Of a stretch of 64,000 bases of DNA, positions 1-8,766 are shown in pieces (position 1 is the stretch's first letter; each line of letters starts with the position of its first letter). The position numbers and the translations under genes were made by a program. The DNA is from Hydrogenophaga sp. (GTDB lineage: Bacteria > Pseudomonadota > Gammaproteobacteria > Burkholderiales > Burkholderiaceae_C). Below the pieces are notes generated by a model that ran no database searches, was not told the origin of the DNA, and worked only from the letters and a program-made list of their open reading frames with translations. The stretch spans positions 1 to 64,000 of the forward strand of contig NZ_JAABRQ010000011.1 of NCBI RefSeq assembly GCF_011390835.1. Direction: 5' to 3'.

Positions 1-16
1 GCGCTTTAGCAAGCGC
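1..16. other. short perfect stem-loop at window edge
   Basis: The first 16 bases form a 6-bp stem with a 4-base loop (GCGCTT, TAGC, AAGCGC). It lies just after the 3' end of the minus-strand haloperoxidase gene, so it could be part of its terminator. Any T tract would fall outside the window and cannot be seen. Confidence 0.3.
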
Positions 17-73
17 CGTTCGCTAGACCCCACCCTGACTCGCGCCCAGGCTGGGGAATGCGCTCACATCTGT

Positions 74-1100
74 TCAACGGTACCTCCGATACCATTCGGC
101 AGCCGAGAGGGCGTGTCCGGTGCGATCAACCACCGAGACGGTGGCGTGGCCGTCTCGTCCCGCCACGCGCACCCGGTCACCGTCGAAGCTGGTGAAGCTC
201 ATCGACATGCGTTCGCCGTACAGCATGGCCTGCTCCATCCAGGATGGACACGGTGATGCGCTCGCCCATGCGCAGCGAGGCGAAGAAGTCGGTGTAGTAG
301 TGCACACCCGCCACGTTGCGCGCGATGGCGATGTTGGCCGCCAGCTTGTCGAGCTCGCCCTGTACCGTGAGCGCTGGTGAGCCGGCTGCTTTATTCAGCA
401 CCGCCTTGTTGCCCACATAGACCTTGCCGAAGCCGTAGGCGCCGCTGCCGCCAGGACCTTGGCCGGCGGTCAGCTGCCAGGGCAGCTCGGTCACGCCGTC
501 GGCTAGGTACATCTCGAAAAACGCCTTGAGCGCGGTGACGCAGGCGCCCGCCACCGTGGCGTGGCCGGCCCCGTAGGCCGGGTGGGTGGGCGAGCCTTCA
601 GGAGAGGCCATGGGTCGCAGGTAGTTCTTTCCAGCGGTAATCGCAGGTAGGTCGCCAGTGTTGCCATTGGGTGCCAAGATACCGGCCGACGCGGTGGGCG
701 CGCCCGAGGTGTCCGCCGTGTTCTTGGCGGCGATCGCGCTCAGGATGCTGGCCGGGATCTTGGCCTGCAGCTCCGCCAGAGCGGTGCGCAGCGCGGGATC
801 GGGCACGGCGGCGGGGAAGTTGGCGCCCACCGGCAGACCTTCGAAGCGGGCGTGGTCTTGTTGCAGCAGGGTGTCGTTGTATTCGCGGTAGGCCGTCAGA
901 TCGACAAAGCCGGTAGGTCCGTGCGGCAGGCCCTTGTGGAAGTTGCCGGCGTAGCTGTCGCCGTATGCCAGCTCCTCGCCGTTGGTGCTGGTGCGGGCCT
1001 GCCCGCGTTGAGGTGCGCTGTGCGCGGCGGTGCGGATCGACTGCGTCTGGGTGGCGCGCTCGTTGCGGTCGGGTTGCGGATGGCCAATGACGTTGCTCAT
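74..1100 (-). pseudogene. vanadium-dependent haloperoxidase, frameshifted and internally shortened
   Basis: The first frame (177-1100) carries the C-terminal hallmarks of bacterial vanadium haloperoxidases: SPTHPAYGAGHATVAGA, with the acid-base His, and ARNVAGVHYYTD, with a vanadate-binding Arg and the vanadate-ligating His. The frame then diverges after TVSIL. The expected continuation (EQAMLYGERMSMSFTSFDGD) is found in the next frame, ending at 74. One extra base near 236-239 explains the break; removing it restores an L-E-E-Q junction. The N-terminal part (about residues 1-95) also looks like the family, with a KGLPHGPTGFVD-like segment. The central helical part that carries the family Lys and first Arg (K-x6-R-P type) is not recognisable, and the protein is roughly 250 residues shorter than usual. 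I infer a decayed gene; a sequencing error could explain the frameshift but not the missing core. AAGAG lies upstream of the ATG at 1100. Confidence 0.75.
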
Positions 1101-1386
1101 GGTGAAACTCTTGAATTGGTGGTGGAACGGCGGTGCATGGCTCGGCTGTTCGCGTGCGCTGCGGTCAGCCGCTCGGGATCACGCACCATGCCAACTGCAG
1201 GCTAGGCTTGCGCACGCAACTTCACATCGATTGCGCAAGCGAGCGGCGCACCCAGGCGAGGGAAAACAGGGTCTAGCTTTCCCCAGGGCGAGGGATGCAT
1301 GGGCGCCCGCTGCGGGCATTGGGTTGTTGTTGGCCGAAGCGGCGGCTATTCTGGGCAGCCAGACCGCGCCAAGCCGAGGAGACCGT

Positions 1387-2301
1387 ATGCGCCCCGACGT
1401 GTTCCAAGCCCACGAAATCTTCAGCGCCTACCCGCCGCCGCTCAGCGACTACGGCCGGCGCTTACTGGCCGAGGGCGATTCGTGGTTCACGATCGGCACG
1501 CTCAACCTGCCGCGCTCGTCCAACATCCTGCTCAACCTGGAATTCCGGCGCTCCACCGCGGTGGTGAGCTGCGCCTACCCGGGCCACACGCTGCAGCACA
1601 TGGTGGACAACCTTCACGATCCGTACTTCGACCGCTTTCTGCGCCAGCCCAACTTTTCGAGTTACTGGGAAGCGGTGCTGATCTCCGGCGGTGGCAACGA
1701 CCTGATTGATGCCGCCCAGACCCCTTCTCAGGGCGGCCAGGGGCAGCCGGTGCCGGCCGAGGGCCGCCTGCTGCTGACCGCCAACGAGGTGGCGGCCAAC
1801 ACCACTGCCCAGGGCGCCGCGCGCTACGTGAGCGAAGCCGGGTGGAACCGGCTGGCGACCTACCTGCGGGTTAACTACGCCGAGCTGGTGCTGCGCCGCG
1901 ACCAGGGTCCGAGCCGCGGTCGACCGCTGTTTCTGCACACCTACGCGGTGCCGGTGGTGCGACCTTCGGGCACGGTGGGGGCGCCGCGCGGCTGGTTGTA
2001 CCCCGCGATGGTGGCCTACGCCATCCCCGAGGCCGACTGGCAGGCGCTGGCCGAGTTGCTGTTCACCCGTTTGCGCGAGCTGCTGTTGTCGCTAGACCAG
2101 GGCAGCGGCCTGCCGGGCGCGCTGTCGCAAGTGCATGTCTTCGATTCAGCAGTCTTGCAGACCCTGGCGCCCGCCGCACCGGGCACTTCCGGGCGCTCGG
2201 GGGACTGGATCAACGAGATCCACCTGACCCCCACGGGCTACCGCAAGCTCGGCCGTGCCATGGGTGCCTTCATCGATACGGTGCTTTCGGGGTACCCTTG
2301 A
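1387..2301 (+). CDS. SGNH/GDSL-family hydrolase
   Basis: A 304-residue protein with the ordered SGNH blocks: EGDSWF near residue 29 (nucleophile Ser), a mid-protein GGGND (block III Asn), and DWINEIHLTPTGY near the C-terminus with the Asp/His pair. These enzymes are esterases or lipases; the substrate cannot be read from the sequence. I chose the ATG at 1387 because GAGGAG precedes it by 5 bases and the conserved block I lies shortly after. The frame is open upstream to 1030 but has no family features there. No signal peptide is evident, so it is probably cytoplasmic. It is divergent from the haloperoxidase remnant across 286 bases in which I see no further gene. Confidence 0.8.
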   Translation: MRPDVFQAHEIFSAYPPPLSDYGRRLLAEGDSWFTIGTLNLPRSSNILLNLEFRRSTAVVSCAYPGHTLQHMVDNLHDPYFDRFLRQPNFSSYWEAVLISGGGNDLIDAAQTPSQGGQGQPVPAEGRLLLTANEVAANTTAQGAARYVSEAGWNRLATYLRVNYAELVLRRDQGPSRGRPLFLHTYAVPVVRPSGTVGAPRGWLYPAMVAYAIPEADWQALAELLFTRLRELLLSLDQGSGLPGALSQVHVFDSAVLQTLAPAAPGTSGRSGDWINEIHLTPTGYRKLGRAMGAFIDTVLSGYP

Positions 2302-2340
2302 CGGTGTTCGCCGCCTGCTGCGGCCGCGTGGTCCACGTTC

Positions 2341-3813
2341 ATGAGCACCCTGCAACCCGTCAATGCCCGCACCGGTGAGCCTCGCGGCAAGCCGATACCC
2401 GCCTCCACCCCTGAAGAGATCGACGCCGCGGTGATGCACGCCGCCGCGGCCGCTGACGCCTGGGCAAGCAGCGCCCCGATCAAGCGCGCGCAGCTGCTGC
2501 GCGGTCTGGCTGGTGCGCTGGAGATCGATGCTGAGACCCTCGTGGCTTGGGCCGAACTCGAGACCGCGCTCGGCCCGGTGCGCCTGGCGGGCGAGCTGGA
2601 GCGCTGTGCGTTCCAGTTGCGCCGCTTTGCCGAGCTGGCCGAGGCCGGGGTGCCCATCGCCGCTCTGGTGGAACCGGCGGTGCCAGGTGCCCCGCCGCGC
2701 GGTCACCCGGGCATGATGCGCCAGCGCCTGCCGCTGGGTCCGGTGGCGGTGTTCGCCGCCAGTGCATTCCCGTTTGGTTCGTCGGTGCTCGGTGGTGACA
2801 CCGCGTCGGCACTGGCCGCGGGCTGCCCGGTGATCGTCAAGGCCCACCCGGGTCACCCTGGTTTGTCGCAGCGCCTTCACGCGGTGGCGCGACCGGTGCT
2901 CGCACTTAACGGCCTGCCTGAAGGTCTGGTGGGCATGGTGCAGGGTGCCGAGCCCGAGATCGGCGCCGCCCTGTTGCGTCACCCGCAGCTGGCGGCTGTG
3001 GCCTTCACCGGCTCCCAGCGTTCGGGCCTGGCCTTGCAGGCGCTGGTGCAGGCGCGAACGAGGCCGATCCCCTTTTTTGGACAGCTCAGCGCCACCAACC
3101 CGGTGGTGGCTCTGCCCGAGGCGCTGGCGCTGCGCGGTGCCGAGCTGGCGACTGCGCTGGCCGCCACCATCGCCCAAGGGGGTGGGCAGTTCTGCACCAG
3201 CCCTGGCGTGGTGCTGCTGCTCAAGGATCCCGCGTCAGATGAATTCGTGACCCAGCTCACTCGGCTGCTCGGCCAGCACAAGCCCCAGCCCATGCTGGGT
3301 GCAAGCACCCGCTCGGCGTTTGACGCCGGTGTGCGCAGCTGGCTCGACCACGGTGCACACCCGCTGCTCGCACCACCCGGCACGCCGCTGGCGCCTTTGT
3401 CCCAGCTGTTCCAGGTGAGTGCGGCTCGTTTCCTGGAGCGCCCAGCCCTGCGCGACGAGGTGTTTGGCCCGGCTTGTCTGCTGGTGCGCGCCGAAAGCCG
3501 CGATGAGGTGATCGAGGCGCTGCGTGCGGTGGGCGCCAGCCTCACCGTGACCCTGTGGGGAGCGGACGCCGACACGCCAGACAACCACGCGCTGGTGCGC
3601 GCAGCGACCGCCATCGCCGGGCGCGTGCTGTTCTCCGGCGTGCCGACTGGCGTGACCATCTCGCCAGCGCAGCACCACGGCGGCCCCTGGCCGGTGACGA
3701 CTGAGCCGCAACACACCTCGCTGGGCGATGCCGCGCTGGACCGCTTCCTGCGGCCAGTCTGCCTGCAGGACCCGCCGGCCTGGCTGCAGGCGCGGCGCGG
3801 TCTGCCTTGTTAG
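2341..3813 (+). CDS. aldehyde dehydrogenase, ketoglutaric-semialdehyde dehydrogenase-like
   Basis: A 490-residue NAD(P)-dependent aldehyde dehydrogenase. The nucleophile Cys is in GGGQFCTSPG, the nucleotide-binding fold contains VAFTGSQRSG, and the C-terminal AGRVLFSGVPTGV and RFLRPVC segments are typical of the subfamily that includes 2,5-dioxovalerate (alpha-ketoglutarate semialdehyde) dehydrogenases of sugar and hydroxyproline catabolism. The position normally occupied by the general-base Glu (F-x-E-L-x-S) reads FFGQLSATN, a Gln coded by CAG. This would impair hydrolysis of the thioester in a standard enzyme. No other pathway genes are adjacent. No clear ribosome-binding site precedes the ATG at 2341, and the N-terminus is a little shorter than in relatives. 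Substrate is uncertain. Confidence 0.8.
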   Translation: MSTLQPVNARTGEPRGKPIPASTPEEIDAAVMHAAAAADAWASSAPIKRAQLLRGLAGALEIDAETLVAWAELETALGPVRLAGELERCAFQLRRFAELAEAGVPIAALVEPAVPGAPPRGHPGMMRQRLPLGPVAVFAASAFPFGSSVLGGDTASALAAGCPVIVKAHPGHPGLSQRLHAVARPVLALNGLPEGLVGMVQGAEPEIGAALLRHPQLAAVAFTGSQRSGLALQALVQARTRPIPFFGQLSATNPVVALPEALALRGAELATALAATIAQGGGQFCTSPGVVLLLKDPASDEFVTQLTRLLGQHKPQPMLGASTRSAFDAGVRSWLDHGAHPLLAPPGTPLAPLSQLFQVSAARFLERPALRDEVFGPACLLVRAESRDEVIEALRAVGASLTVTLWGADADTPDNHALVRAATAIAGRVLFSGVPTGVTISPAQHHGGPWPVTTEPQHTSLGDAALDRFLRPVCLQDPPAWLQARRGLPC

Positions 3814-3835
3814 TCCATCCAAGAGGGGGTGCCGC

Positions 3836-4432
3836 ATGGCCTGGCTGATCCTCGGCTTGATGCTGTTTCTCGGCGTGCATTCGGTGTCCATCGTTGCGCC
3901 GCATGCGCGTAACCGTTGGGTGCAACGCCTGGGCGAAGGGCCGTGGAAAGGTCTGTACACGCTGGTGTCGATCGTTGGCTTTGGCCTGATCGTCTGGGGC
4001 TACGGTCAGGCGCGCGAAGCGCCCGTGTTGCTCTACAGCTTGCCGGGTGGGTTTCGGCACCTCGCTGCCTTGCTCATGCTGCCGGTGTTTGTGCTGCTGT
4101 TCGCGGCGTATTTGCCAGGGCGCATCCAGGCGCTTGTGAAACACCCCATGCTGCTGGCGGTGAAGTTCTGGGCCTTGGCGCACTTACTGGCCCAATCGGT
4201 CACCGGTGGCACCTTGGCCGATGTGCTGCTGTTTGGTGGTTTTCTGGTCTGGGCCATCGCCGACCGCATCTCGGTCAAGCGCCGCGCCGCCGCCGGCCTC
4301 TTGCGCAGCCTGCCGCTGGGACCACCGCGCGCACTGAACGACGCCATCGCGCTCGTCGGTGGACTCGCGGTTTACGCGCTGTTCGCTTTCTGGCTGCACG
4401 CGGTCCTGTTCGGTGTGCGGCCGTTCGGCTGA
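3836..4432 (+). CDS. NnrU-family integral membrane protein
   Basis: A 198-residue very hydrophobic protein with about five to six membrane segments. It resembles NnrU/methyltransferase-like membrane proteins in MAWLILGLMLFLGVHS at the N-terminus, GLYTLVSIVGFGLIVWGYG, and the HPMLLAVKFWALAHLL segment with a conserved His-Pro. NnrU was named from denitrifying bacteria, but the family is widespread and its function is unclear. The ATG at 3836 has AAGAGGGGG six bases upstream and begins with a hydrophobic segment, so it is preferred to the longer open frame from 3728. It starts 22 bases after the aldehyde dehydrogenase stop. Confidence 0.75.
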   Translation: MAWLILGLMLFLGVHSVSIVAPHARNRWVQRLGEGPWKGLYTLVSIVGFGLIVWGYGQAREAPVLLYSLPGGFRHLAALLMLPVFVLLFAAYLPGRIQALVKHPMLLAVKFWALAHLLAQSVTGGTLADVLLFGGFLVWAIADRISVKRRAAAGLLRSLPLGPPRALNDAIALVGGLAVYALFAFWLHAVLFGVRPFG

Positions 4433-4490
4433 TCCGGGAACCTGCAGCGGTGCGCAGACATCCCACAGGCCCATCTACTGGAGTCCACCC

Positions 4491-5612
4491 ATGAAACCTG
4501 CCCTGCTCACCACCGTTCTTGTGCTGGCCGCCAGCATCTGGCCAGCCGTGTCAGGTGCGCAGTCGTCTGCGGTGCGTACCGAGGTCGTGGCGAAGGGCTT
4601 GGAGAACCCGTGGGCCATGGCATTCATCGGCGAGGGACGGGTGCTGGTCACCGAGCGGCCCGGCACCATGCGGGTGGTCGGCGCCGATGGCCGAGTCAGT
4701 GAGCCGCTGGCCGGCGTGCCGCCGGTCGTAGCGCAAGGCCAGGGCGGCCTGCTCGACCTCATCACCGACCGCGACTTCGTCCGCAACCGCACCGTGCACT
4801 TCTGCTACGCCGAGCCCGCCGCCAGTGGCTCCGCCAACTCCACCGCCATGGCCTCGGCCGTGCTCTCAGCCGACGCGCGATCGTTGGAGCAGGTGCGGGT
4901 GATCTTCAGCCAGAAACCGAAGTACAGCAGCCGGCTGCACTTTGGCTGCCGCATCGTGCAGGCCACCGATGGCAGCCTGTTCCTCGCCCTGGGCGACCGC
5001 TTCCAGCGCATGGCCGACGCGCAGACCCTGGACAACCACCACGGCAAGGTGGTTCGCGTGAAGCCCGATGGCAGCCCGCACCCCGACAACCCCTACCTGA
5101 ACCGCGCCGGTGCGCTGCCGGAAATCTGGAGCATTGGTCACCGCAACCCTCAAGGCGCCACGCTCGGCCCCGATGGTCAGCTCTGGGAGCTGGAGCACGG
5201 CCCTCAGGGCGGCGACGAAATCAACCGCCCCGAGGCCGGCAAAAATTACGGTTGGCCGGTGATCACCTACGGCGAGAACTACGGCGGTGGCGCCATCGGC
5301 GAGGGCATCACCGCCAAGGCCGGACTGGTGCAGCCGCTGCACCACTGGACGCCTTCGATCGCGCCTTCCGGCATGGCGTTTGTGAGCAGCGAGCGCTATG
5401 GCAAGGACTGGGTCGGCAACCTGCTGGTGGGTTCGCTCAAGTTCCGCTACCTGGCCCGACTCACGCTGGATGGCACACGGGTGGTGAAAGAAGAGCGCCT
5501 GCTGCCCAACCTGAACCAGCGCGTGCGCGATGTGCGCCAGGGCCCGGACGGCTTCATCTATTTGCTGACCGATGCGCGCAATGGCGAGCTGCTTCGCCTG
5601 CTGCCGCGCTGA
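4491..5612 (+). CDS. PQQ-dependent sugar dehydrogenase (glucose/sorbosone dehydrogenase family), secreted
   Basis: A 373-residue six-bladed beta-propeller protein of the soluble aldose sugar dehydrogenase family (E. coli YliI-like). It has an N-terminal signal peptide ending around AVSGAQS. Typical blocks are GLENPWAMAF, QGGLLDL, HFGCRIV, LALGDR, SIGHRNPQGA and ELEHGPQGGDEIN followed by GKNYGWPVITYGENY. These include the His and Asp/Glu residues that bind PQQ and calcium in the family. It probably oxidises aldose sugars in the periplasm and passes electrons to the respiratory chain. TGGAG lies upstream of the ATG at 4491. No PQQ synthesis genes are in the window. Confidence 0.85.
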   Translation: MKPALLTTVLVLAASIWPAVSGAQSSAVRTEVVAKGLENPWAMAFIGEGRVLVTERPGTMRVVGADGRVSEPLAGVPPVVAQGQGGLLDLITDRDFVRNRTVHFCYAEPAASGSANSTAMASAVLSADARSLEQVRVIFSQKPKYSSRLHFGCRIVQATDGSLFLALGDRFQRMADAQTLDNHHGKVVRVKPDGSPHPDNPYLNRAGALPEIWSIGHRNPQGATLGPDGQLWELEHGPQGGDEINRPEAGKNYGWPVITYGENYGGGAIGEGITAKAGLVQPLHHWTPSIAPSGMAFVSSERYGKDWVGNLLVGSLKFRYLARLTLDGTRVVKEERLLPNLNQRVRDVRQGPDGFIYLLTDARNGELLRLLPR

Positions 5613-5627
5613 GCGTTTGTAAGAATC

Positions 5628-5655
5628 TGGCGGCTTGAACGACTCAAGTCCGCCG
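5628..5655 (+). terminator. possible stem-loop after sugar dehydrogenase gene
   Basis: GGCGG (5629-5633) pairs with CCGCC (5650-5654), and an inner TTGA/TCAA pair closes a five-base loop. It lies 15 bases after the stop codon. There is no T tract, so it is only a weak candidate for a terminator. Confidence 0.3.
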
Positions 5656-5702
5656 GCAGCGGATGACGGGGTCGACCCGGTGCATCCAGGCCCCGGCCTC
5701 GA

Positions 5703-7130
5703 ATGGCTTACCCTTTGACCGACAGCGCCCGACCACTGCCCATGCCCATCCAGCCCCGCACCCTGATCCTCTTTGATTACGACTGGGATGCCCTCGGCCA
5801 CGCCCGGGCGGCAGCGGGGCAGGGACTGGCGCTGGACCGATCGGGCTTTGACCTGTTCACCTTCCCCAGCAATGCCCGCCTGGCCTGGTTCGACATGGGG
5901 CGGTATGTGGAAACGCTGGTGCAGCGAGCTCGCCTGCGCGGCTGGCAGGCGGTGACGTCGCATCACGAACAGTTTGGCGCCCTGGCCGCAGCCTTGCTGG
6001 CCGAGCGCATGGGCTGGCCCGGCACGCCCGTCAACGCCATCCTGGCCTGCCAGCACAAGCTCTACGCGCGCCAGGTGCTACAGCGCGTGGCGCCGGAGGC
6101 CAATGTGCCGTTCGAGCTGCTCGATGCCGAATATGGCGCACCCATTCCGTCCGGCCTGGACTACCCGCGCTTTGTCAAGCCGGTGAAGGCTGCGTTTTCG
6201 GTGCTGGCGCGCCGCGTCGACAACCACAGCGAGCTGCACCGCCACACCCGCTTTGGTGCCTGGGAGCTGTGGGTGATCCGCCGCCTGGTCGAGCCCTTCG
6301 AGCGCATGGTGCGCGAGCGCCTTGGCGCGCAGGTGCCCAGCGCCCACCGAATGCTGCTGGAGGCGCCAGTGCAGGCCGAGCAGTTCAACCTCGATGGTTA
6401 TGTGTTCAACGGCCAGGCTCACCCCATCGGCGTGGTCGACGCCATCATGTACCCCGGCACCCAGGCCTTCATGCGCCACCAGCTACCGACCCGGCTCGCG
6501 CCCGCCGTGCAGGCGCGAGCGCTCGACGTGGCGCGCCGCTTTCTCGCGGCGGTGGGGTTCACGCACGGCCTGTTCAACATGGAGTTTTTCTTCGATGCTG
6601 TCACCGACCGGCTGACCGTGATCGAGTTCAACCCGCGCATGGCCTCGCAGTATTCCGACCTGTACCAGCGTGTGCTTGGTGTGGACCTGCACGCCATGGG
6701 CCTGGTGCTGGCGCATGGGCGCGACCCGGCCACGGCGCCGCGCGCCTCACCCACTGCAGGCGCCGCCGCAAGCTTTGTGTATCGGGCGTTCGACTCGGCA
6801 GCTTCGGTGCGCATGCCCGATGCCACCCAGCAGCGTGCCTTCCACCGCGCCTTTCCTGATGGCCTGCTGTTTCCGTACCCCAAGTCTCCCGGCTCGGTGG
6901 CGCGCGATTACAAGTGGCTGGGCAGCTACCGCTACGGCATCACCCACCTGGGTGGGCTTGACGAAGCCGACCTGCAAGCGCGCTGCGAAGCGGCCAGTGC
7001 CTTGCTGAGCTGGCCAGCGCCCTATGCCGACACCGCACCAGCGCCTGCCGATCACCCCGCCGCCACCGTGCCGCACTCGCCGGTGCTGCATGGCCTCGGC
7101 CCGGTGAGGGCCGTCCGGGTGAGCTCATGA
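5703..7130 (+). CDS. ATP-grasp domain protein of unknown substrate
   Basis: A 475-residue protein with an ATP-grasp fold. An N-terminal pre-grasp region (LILFDYDWD near residue 20) is followed by a segment with a Lys in RFVKPVKAAFS (nucleotide-binding), then LEAPVQAEQFNLDGYVFNG (Glu/Asp), and MEFFFDAV with VIEFNPRMASQYSDLY (metal-binding Glu and Asn). This is the carbamoyl-phosphate-synthase-large-chain-like architecture used to ligate a carboxylate to an amine or thiol. The product is unknown. An alternative ATG lies at 5742. The patatin-like gene follows after 13 bases, so the two are probably co-transcribed. Confidence 0.7.
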   Translation: MAYPLTDSARPLPMPIQPRTLILFDYDWDALGHARAAAGQGLALDRSGFDLFTFPSNARLAWFDMGRYVETLVQRARLRGWQAVTSHHEQFGALAAALLAERMGWPGTPVNAILACQHKLYARQVLQRVAPEANVPFELLDAEYGAPIPSGLDYPRFVKPVKAAFSVLARRVDNHSELHRHTRFGAWELWVIRRLVEPFERMVRERLGAQVPSAHRMLLEAPVQAEQFNLDGYVFNGQAHPIGVVDAIMYPGTQAFMRHQLPTRLAPAVQARALDVARRFLAAVGFTHGLFNMEFFFDAVTDRLTVIEFNPRMASQYSDLYQRVLGVDLHAMGLVLAHGRDPATAPRASPTAGAAASFVYRAFDSAASVRMPDATQQRAFHRAFPDGLLFPYPKSPGSVARDYKWLGSYRYGITHLGGLDEADLQARCEAASALLSWPAPYADTAPAPADHPAATVPHSPVLHGLGPVRAVRVSS

Positions 7131-7143
7131 GTGCAGCGCGCTG

Positions 7144-8094
7144 GTGCGTGACGCCATGGTGCCGCCTGGCGGGCCTGTGAACGCCGCTACACGGGAACCG
7201 AGCGCACCGGCAGTGTCGCGCTCGCTCTCCCGGCGCAGTCTGCTACTCGGCGGCGCCGCCGCGTTGGCCGGCTGCACGCTCAATCCTGACCGAGACCACA
7301 GCGGTCCCGACGCGCCGCAGGCATTGCCGCTGTCGCGTTCGCCGCGCACCGCCTGGGTGTTCAGCTCGGGCGGGCCGCGCGGCTTTGTGCATGTGGGCGT
7401 GCTCAAGGCGCTTGAGGAACTGGGGCTGGCGCCCAACCTCATCGTCGGCGCCTCGGCAGGCGCGCTGGTCGGGAGCCTGTACGCCGCAGGGCTGAATGCG
7501 GGCGCCATCGAAGCCCTGGCGCTGGAGTTTCAGCCGCTCTCGCTGGCGCGCTGGGCCTGGGGCCAGGATGAGCGTCTGAGCGGCGCCGCCATCGCCGACC
7601 TGGTGCGCGAGCAAGCACCCAAGACGAGGCTGGAGCACATGCCCCTGGCCATGGCCTGCGTGGCCGCGCGCCAGCGCGACCACACTGCCGTGGCTTTCAC
7701 CGCTGGCGACGTCGGCCTGGCCGTGCAGGCGTCCAGCGCCATCGAAGGCCAGTTTGCGCCGGTGCGCATTCGGGGTGAGCGCTACGTGGACGCCGACTGG
7801 ACCACGCCGCTCCCCGTGCGCGTGGCCCGAGCCCTGGGCGCGCAGAGCATACTAGCCATCGACGCCAGCGCCCACCTGGACCGTGCACCAGCCGGCGCCG
7901 AGCGCTACCGCGCCTCGGACCTGCGCAAGCAGGCACTGGTGAACGCCGACGCCGAGCAGGCCGATCTGGTGCTGAAGCCCGACTTCGGTTACTGGGTCAG
8001 TCTGTCGCGCGAGTTCCGCGAGCGCGCCATGGAGGCGGGGTACCGGGAGACGCTGGCTCAAGGCGCGGCGCTGCAGGCGCTGCACGCGGCTTGA
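7144..8094 (+). CDS. patatin-like phospholipase, probable Tat-type lipoprotein
   Basis: A 316-residue patatin-family acyl hydrolase. It has the oxyanion-hole loop SSGGPRG, the nucleophile elbow GASAG, and a later VDADW carrying the dyad Asp (family consensus DG[GA]). The N-terminus contains twin arginines followed by a hydrophobic stretch and a lipobox (LSRRSLLLGGAAALAGC). Export by the Tat system and lipid anchoring are therefore likely. The first start is a GTG at 7144; an in-frame ATG at 7156 is equally possible. It directly follows the ATP-grasp gene. Confidence 0.75.
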   Translation: MRDAMVPPGGPVNAATREPSAPAVSRSLSRRSLLLGGAAALAGCTLNPDRDHSGPDAPQALPLSRSPRTAWVFSSGGPRGFVHVGVLKALEELGLAPNLIVGASAGALVGSLYAAGLNAGAIEALALEFQPLSLARWAWGQDERLSGAAIADLVREQAPKTRLEHMPLAMACVAARQRDHTAVAFTAGDVGLAVQASSAIEGQFAPVRIRGERYVDADWTTPLPVRVARALGAQSILAIDASAHLDRAPAGAERYRASDLRKQALVNADAEQADLVLKPDFGYWVSLSREFRERAMEAGYRETLAQGAALQALHAA

Positions 8095-8267
8095 TGTTCC
8101 TGAAAGAGACTTTCGGGGGGCTGTTTGGGCGGGGCAGCGTTGCGGCTGTTAGTGTGTTGCCTTGCGGCCACCTCATCCAGGTCATGTGCGACGGGCCTTG
8201 GTGGGGTGAATCCGCCCTGGTCAGCCGCCAGCCTCTCGCCTTTGGCCGGCGTGTCACTCCCAGCGGA

Positions 8268-8756
8268 TCAGGTTGGAATCGAACCCATCGCAGACAAGTA
8301 GTCTGCACCCCTGGCCTCGGCAAATATGTCCAGCGTCAGCGTGAAGGCTGCCTGCAAGACCAGACCTACACCGATGCCCGCTGCCATGTCATAACGCTGC
8401 AGAAAGGCAATCATGCCAACACCGCCGATCAGCAGCACCATTTCGACCGCCTTGTAGATTGAAAAGTTTTTCATCACCGTCTGCATTCGGGTGGTTTCTT
8501 CCGCCTTCAACGCCGTAGGGTTCGCATTCAGCTGAGCGCTCAAGGTGGACAGCTGCGTGTCGGTGCGCAGGTAGACCGAAGCGCCCACCGCCATCTGCAT
8601 CAGTGCAATGACCACCAGCGGGTAGGCCATGGACTTCAGGCGATGGCCGTTCATCCAGAGCCAGACGCTGATGCCAATGGCCAGCAGGCCAACGGCGATG
8701 AATATCAAACTTTCCTGCTTCTCTGCTGCGAAGTAGCTGCTCATGTGGTTGATCAT
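8268..8756 (-). CDS. hypothetical four-helix membrane protein
   Basis: A 162-residue protein I do not recognise. It has four hydrophobic segments, roughly residues 16-34, 43-62, 103-121 and 124-144. A polar, helical loop rich in Thr/Gln/Ala/Met lies between the second and third. The ATG at 8756 has AAGG eight bases upstream and lies 10 bases after the stop of the short-chain dehydrogenase, so the two form an operon controlled by the upstream MerR-type promoter. The 3' end of the gene contains a tRNA T-arm-like string that is simply coding sequence. Confidence 0.6.
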   Translation of the reverse strand: MINHMSSYFAAEKQESLIFIAVGLLAIGISVWLWMNGHRLKSMAYPLVVIALMQMAVGASVYLRTDTQLSTLSAQLNANPTALKAEETTRMQTVMKNFSIYKAVEMVLLIGGVGMIAFLQRYDMAAGIGVGLVLQAAFTLTLDIFAEARGADYLSAMGSIPT

Positions 8757-8766
8757 GATTTGGGCC

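Noticed and set aside
8268..8330. tRNA T-arm-like string (GGTTCGATTCCAACC on the minus strand) next to a small hairpin
   Set aside because: No acceptor or D arm can be drawn, and the bases are the last codons of the 162-residue membrane protein gene.
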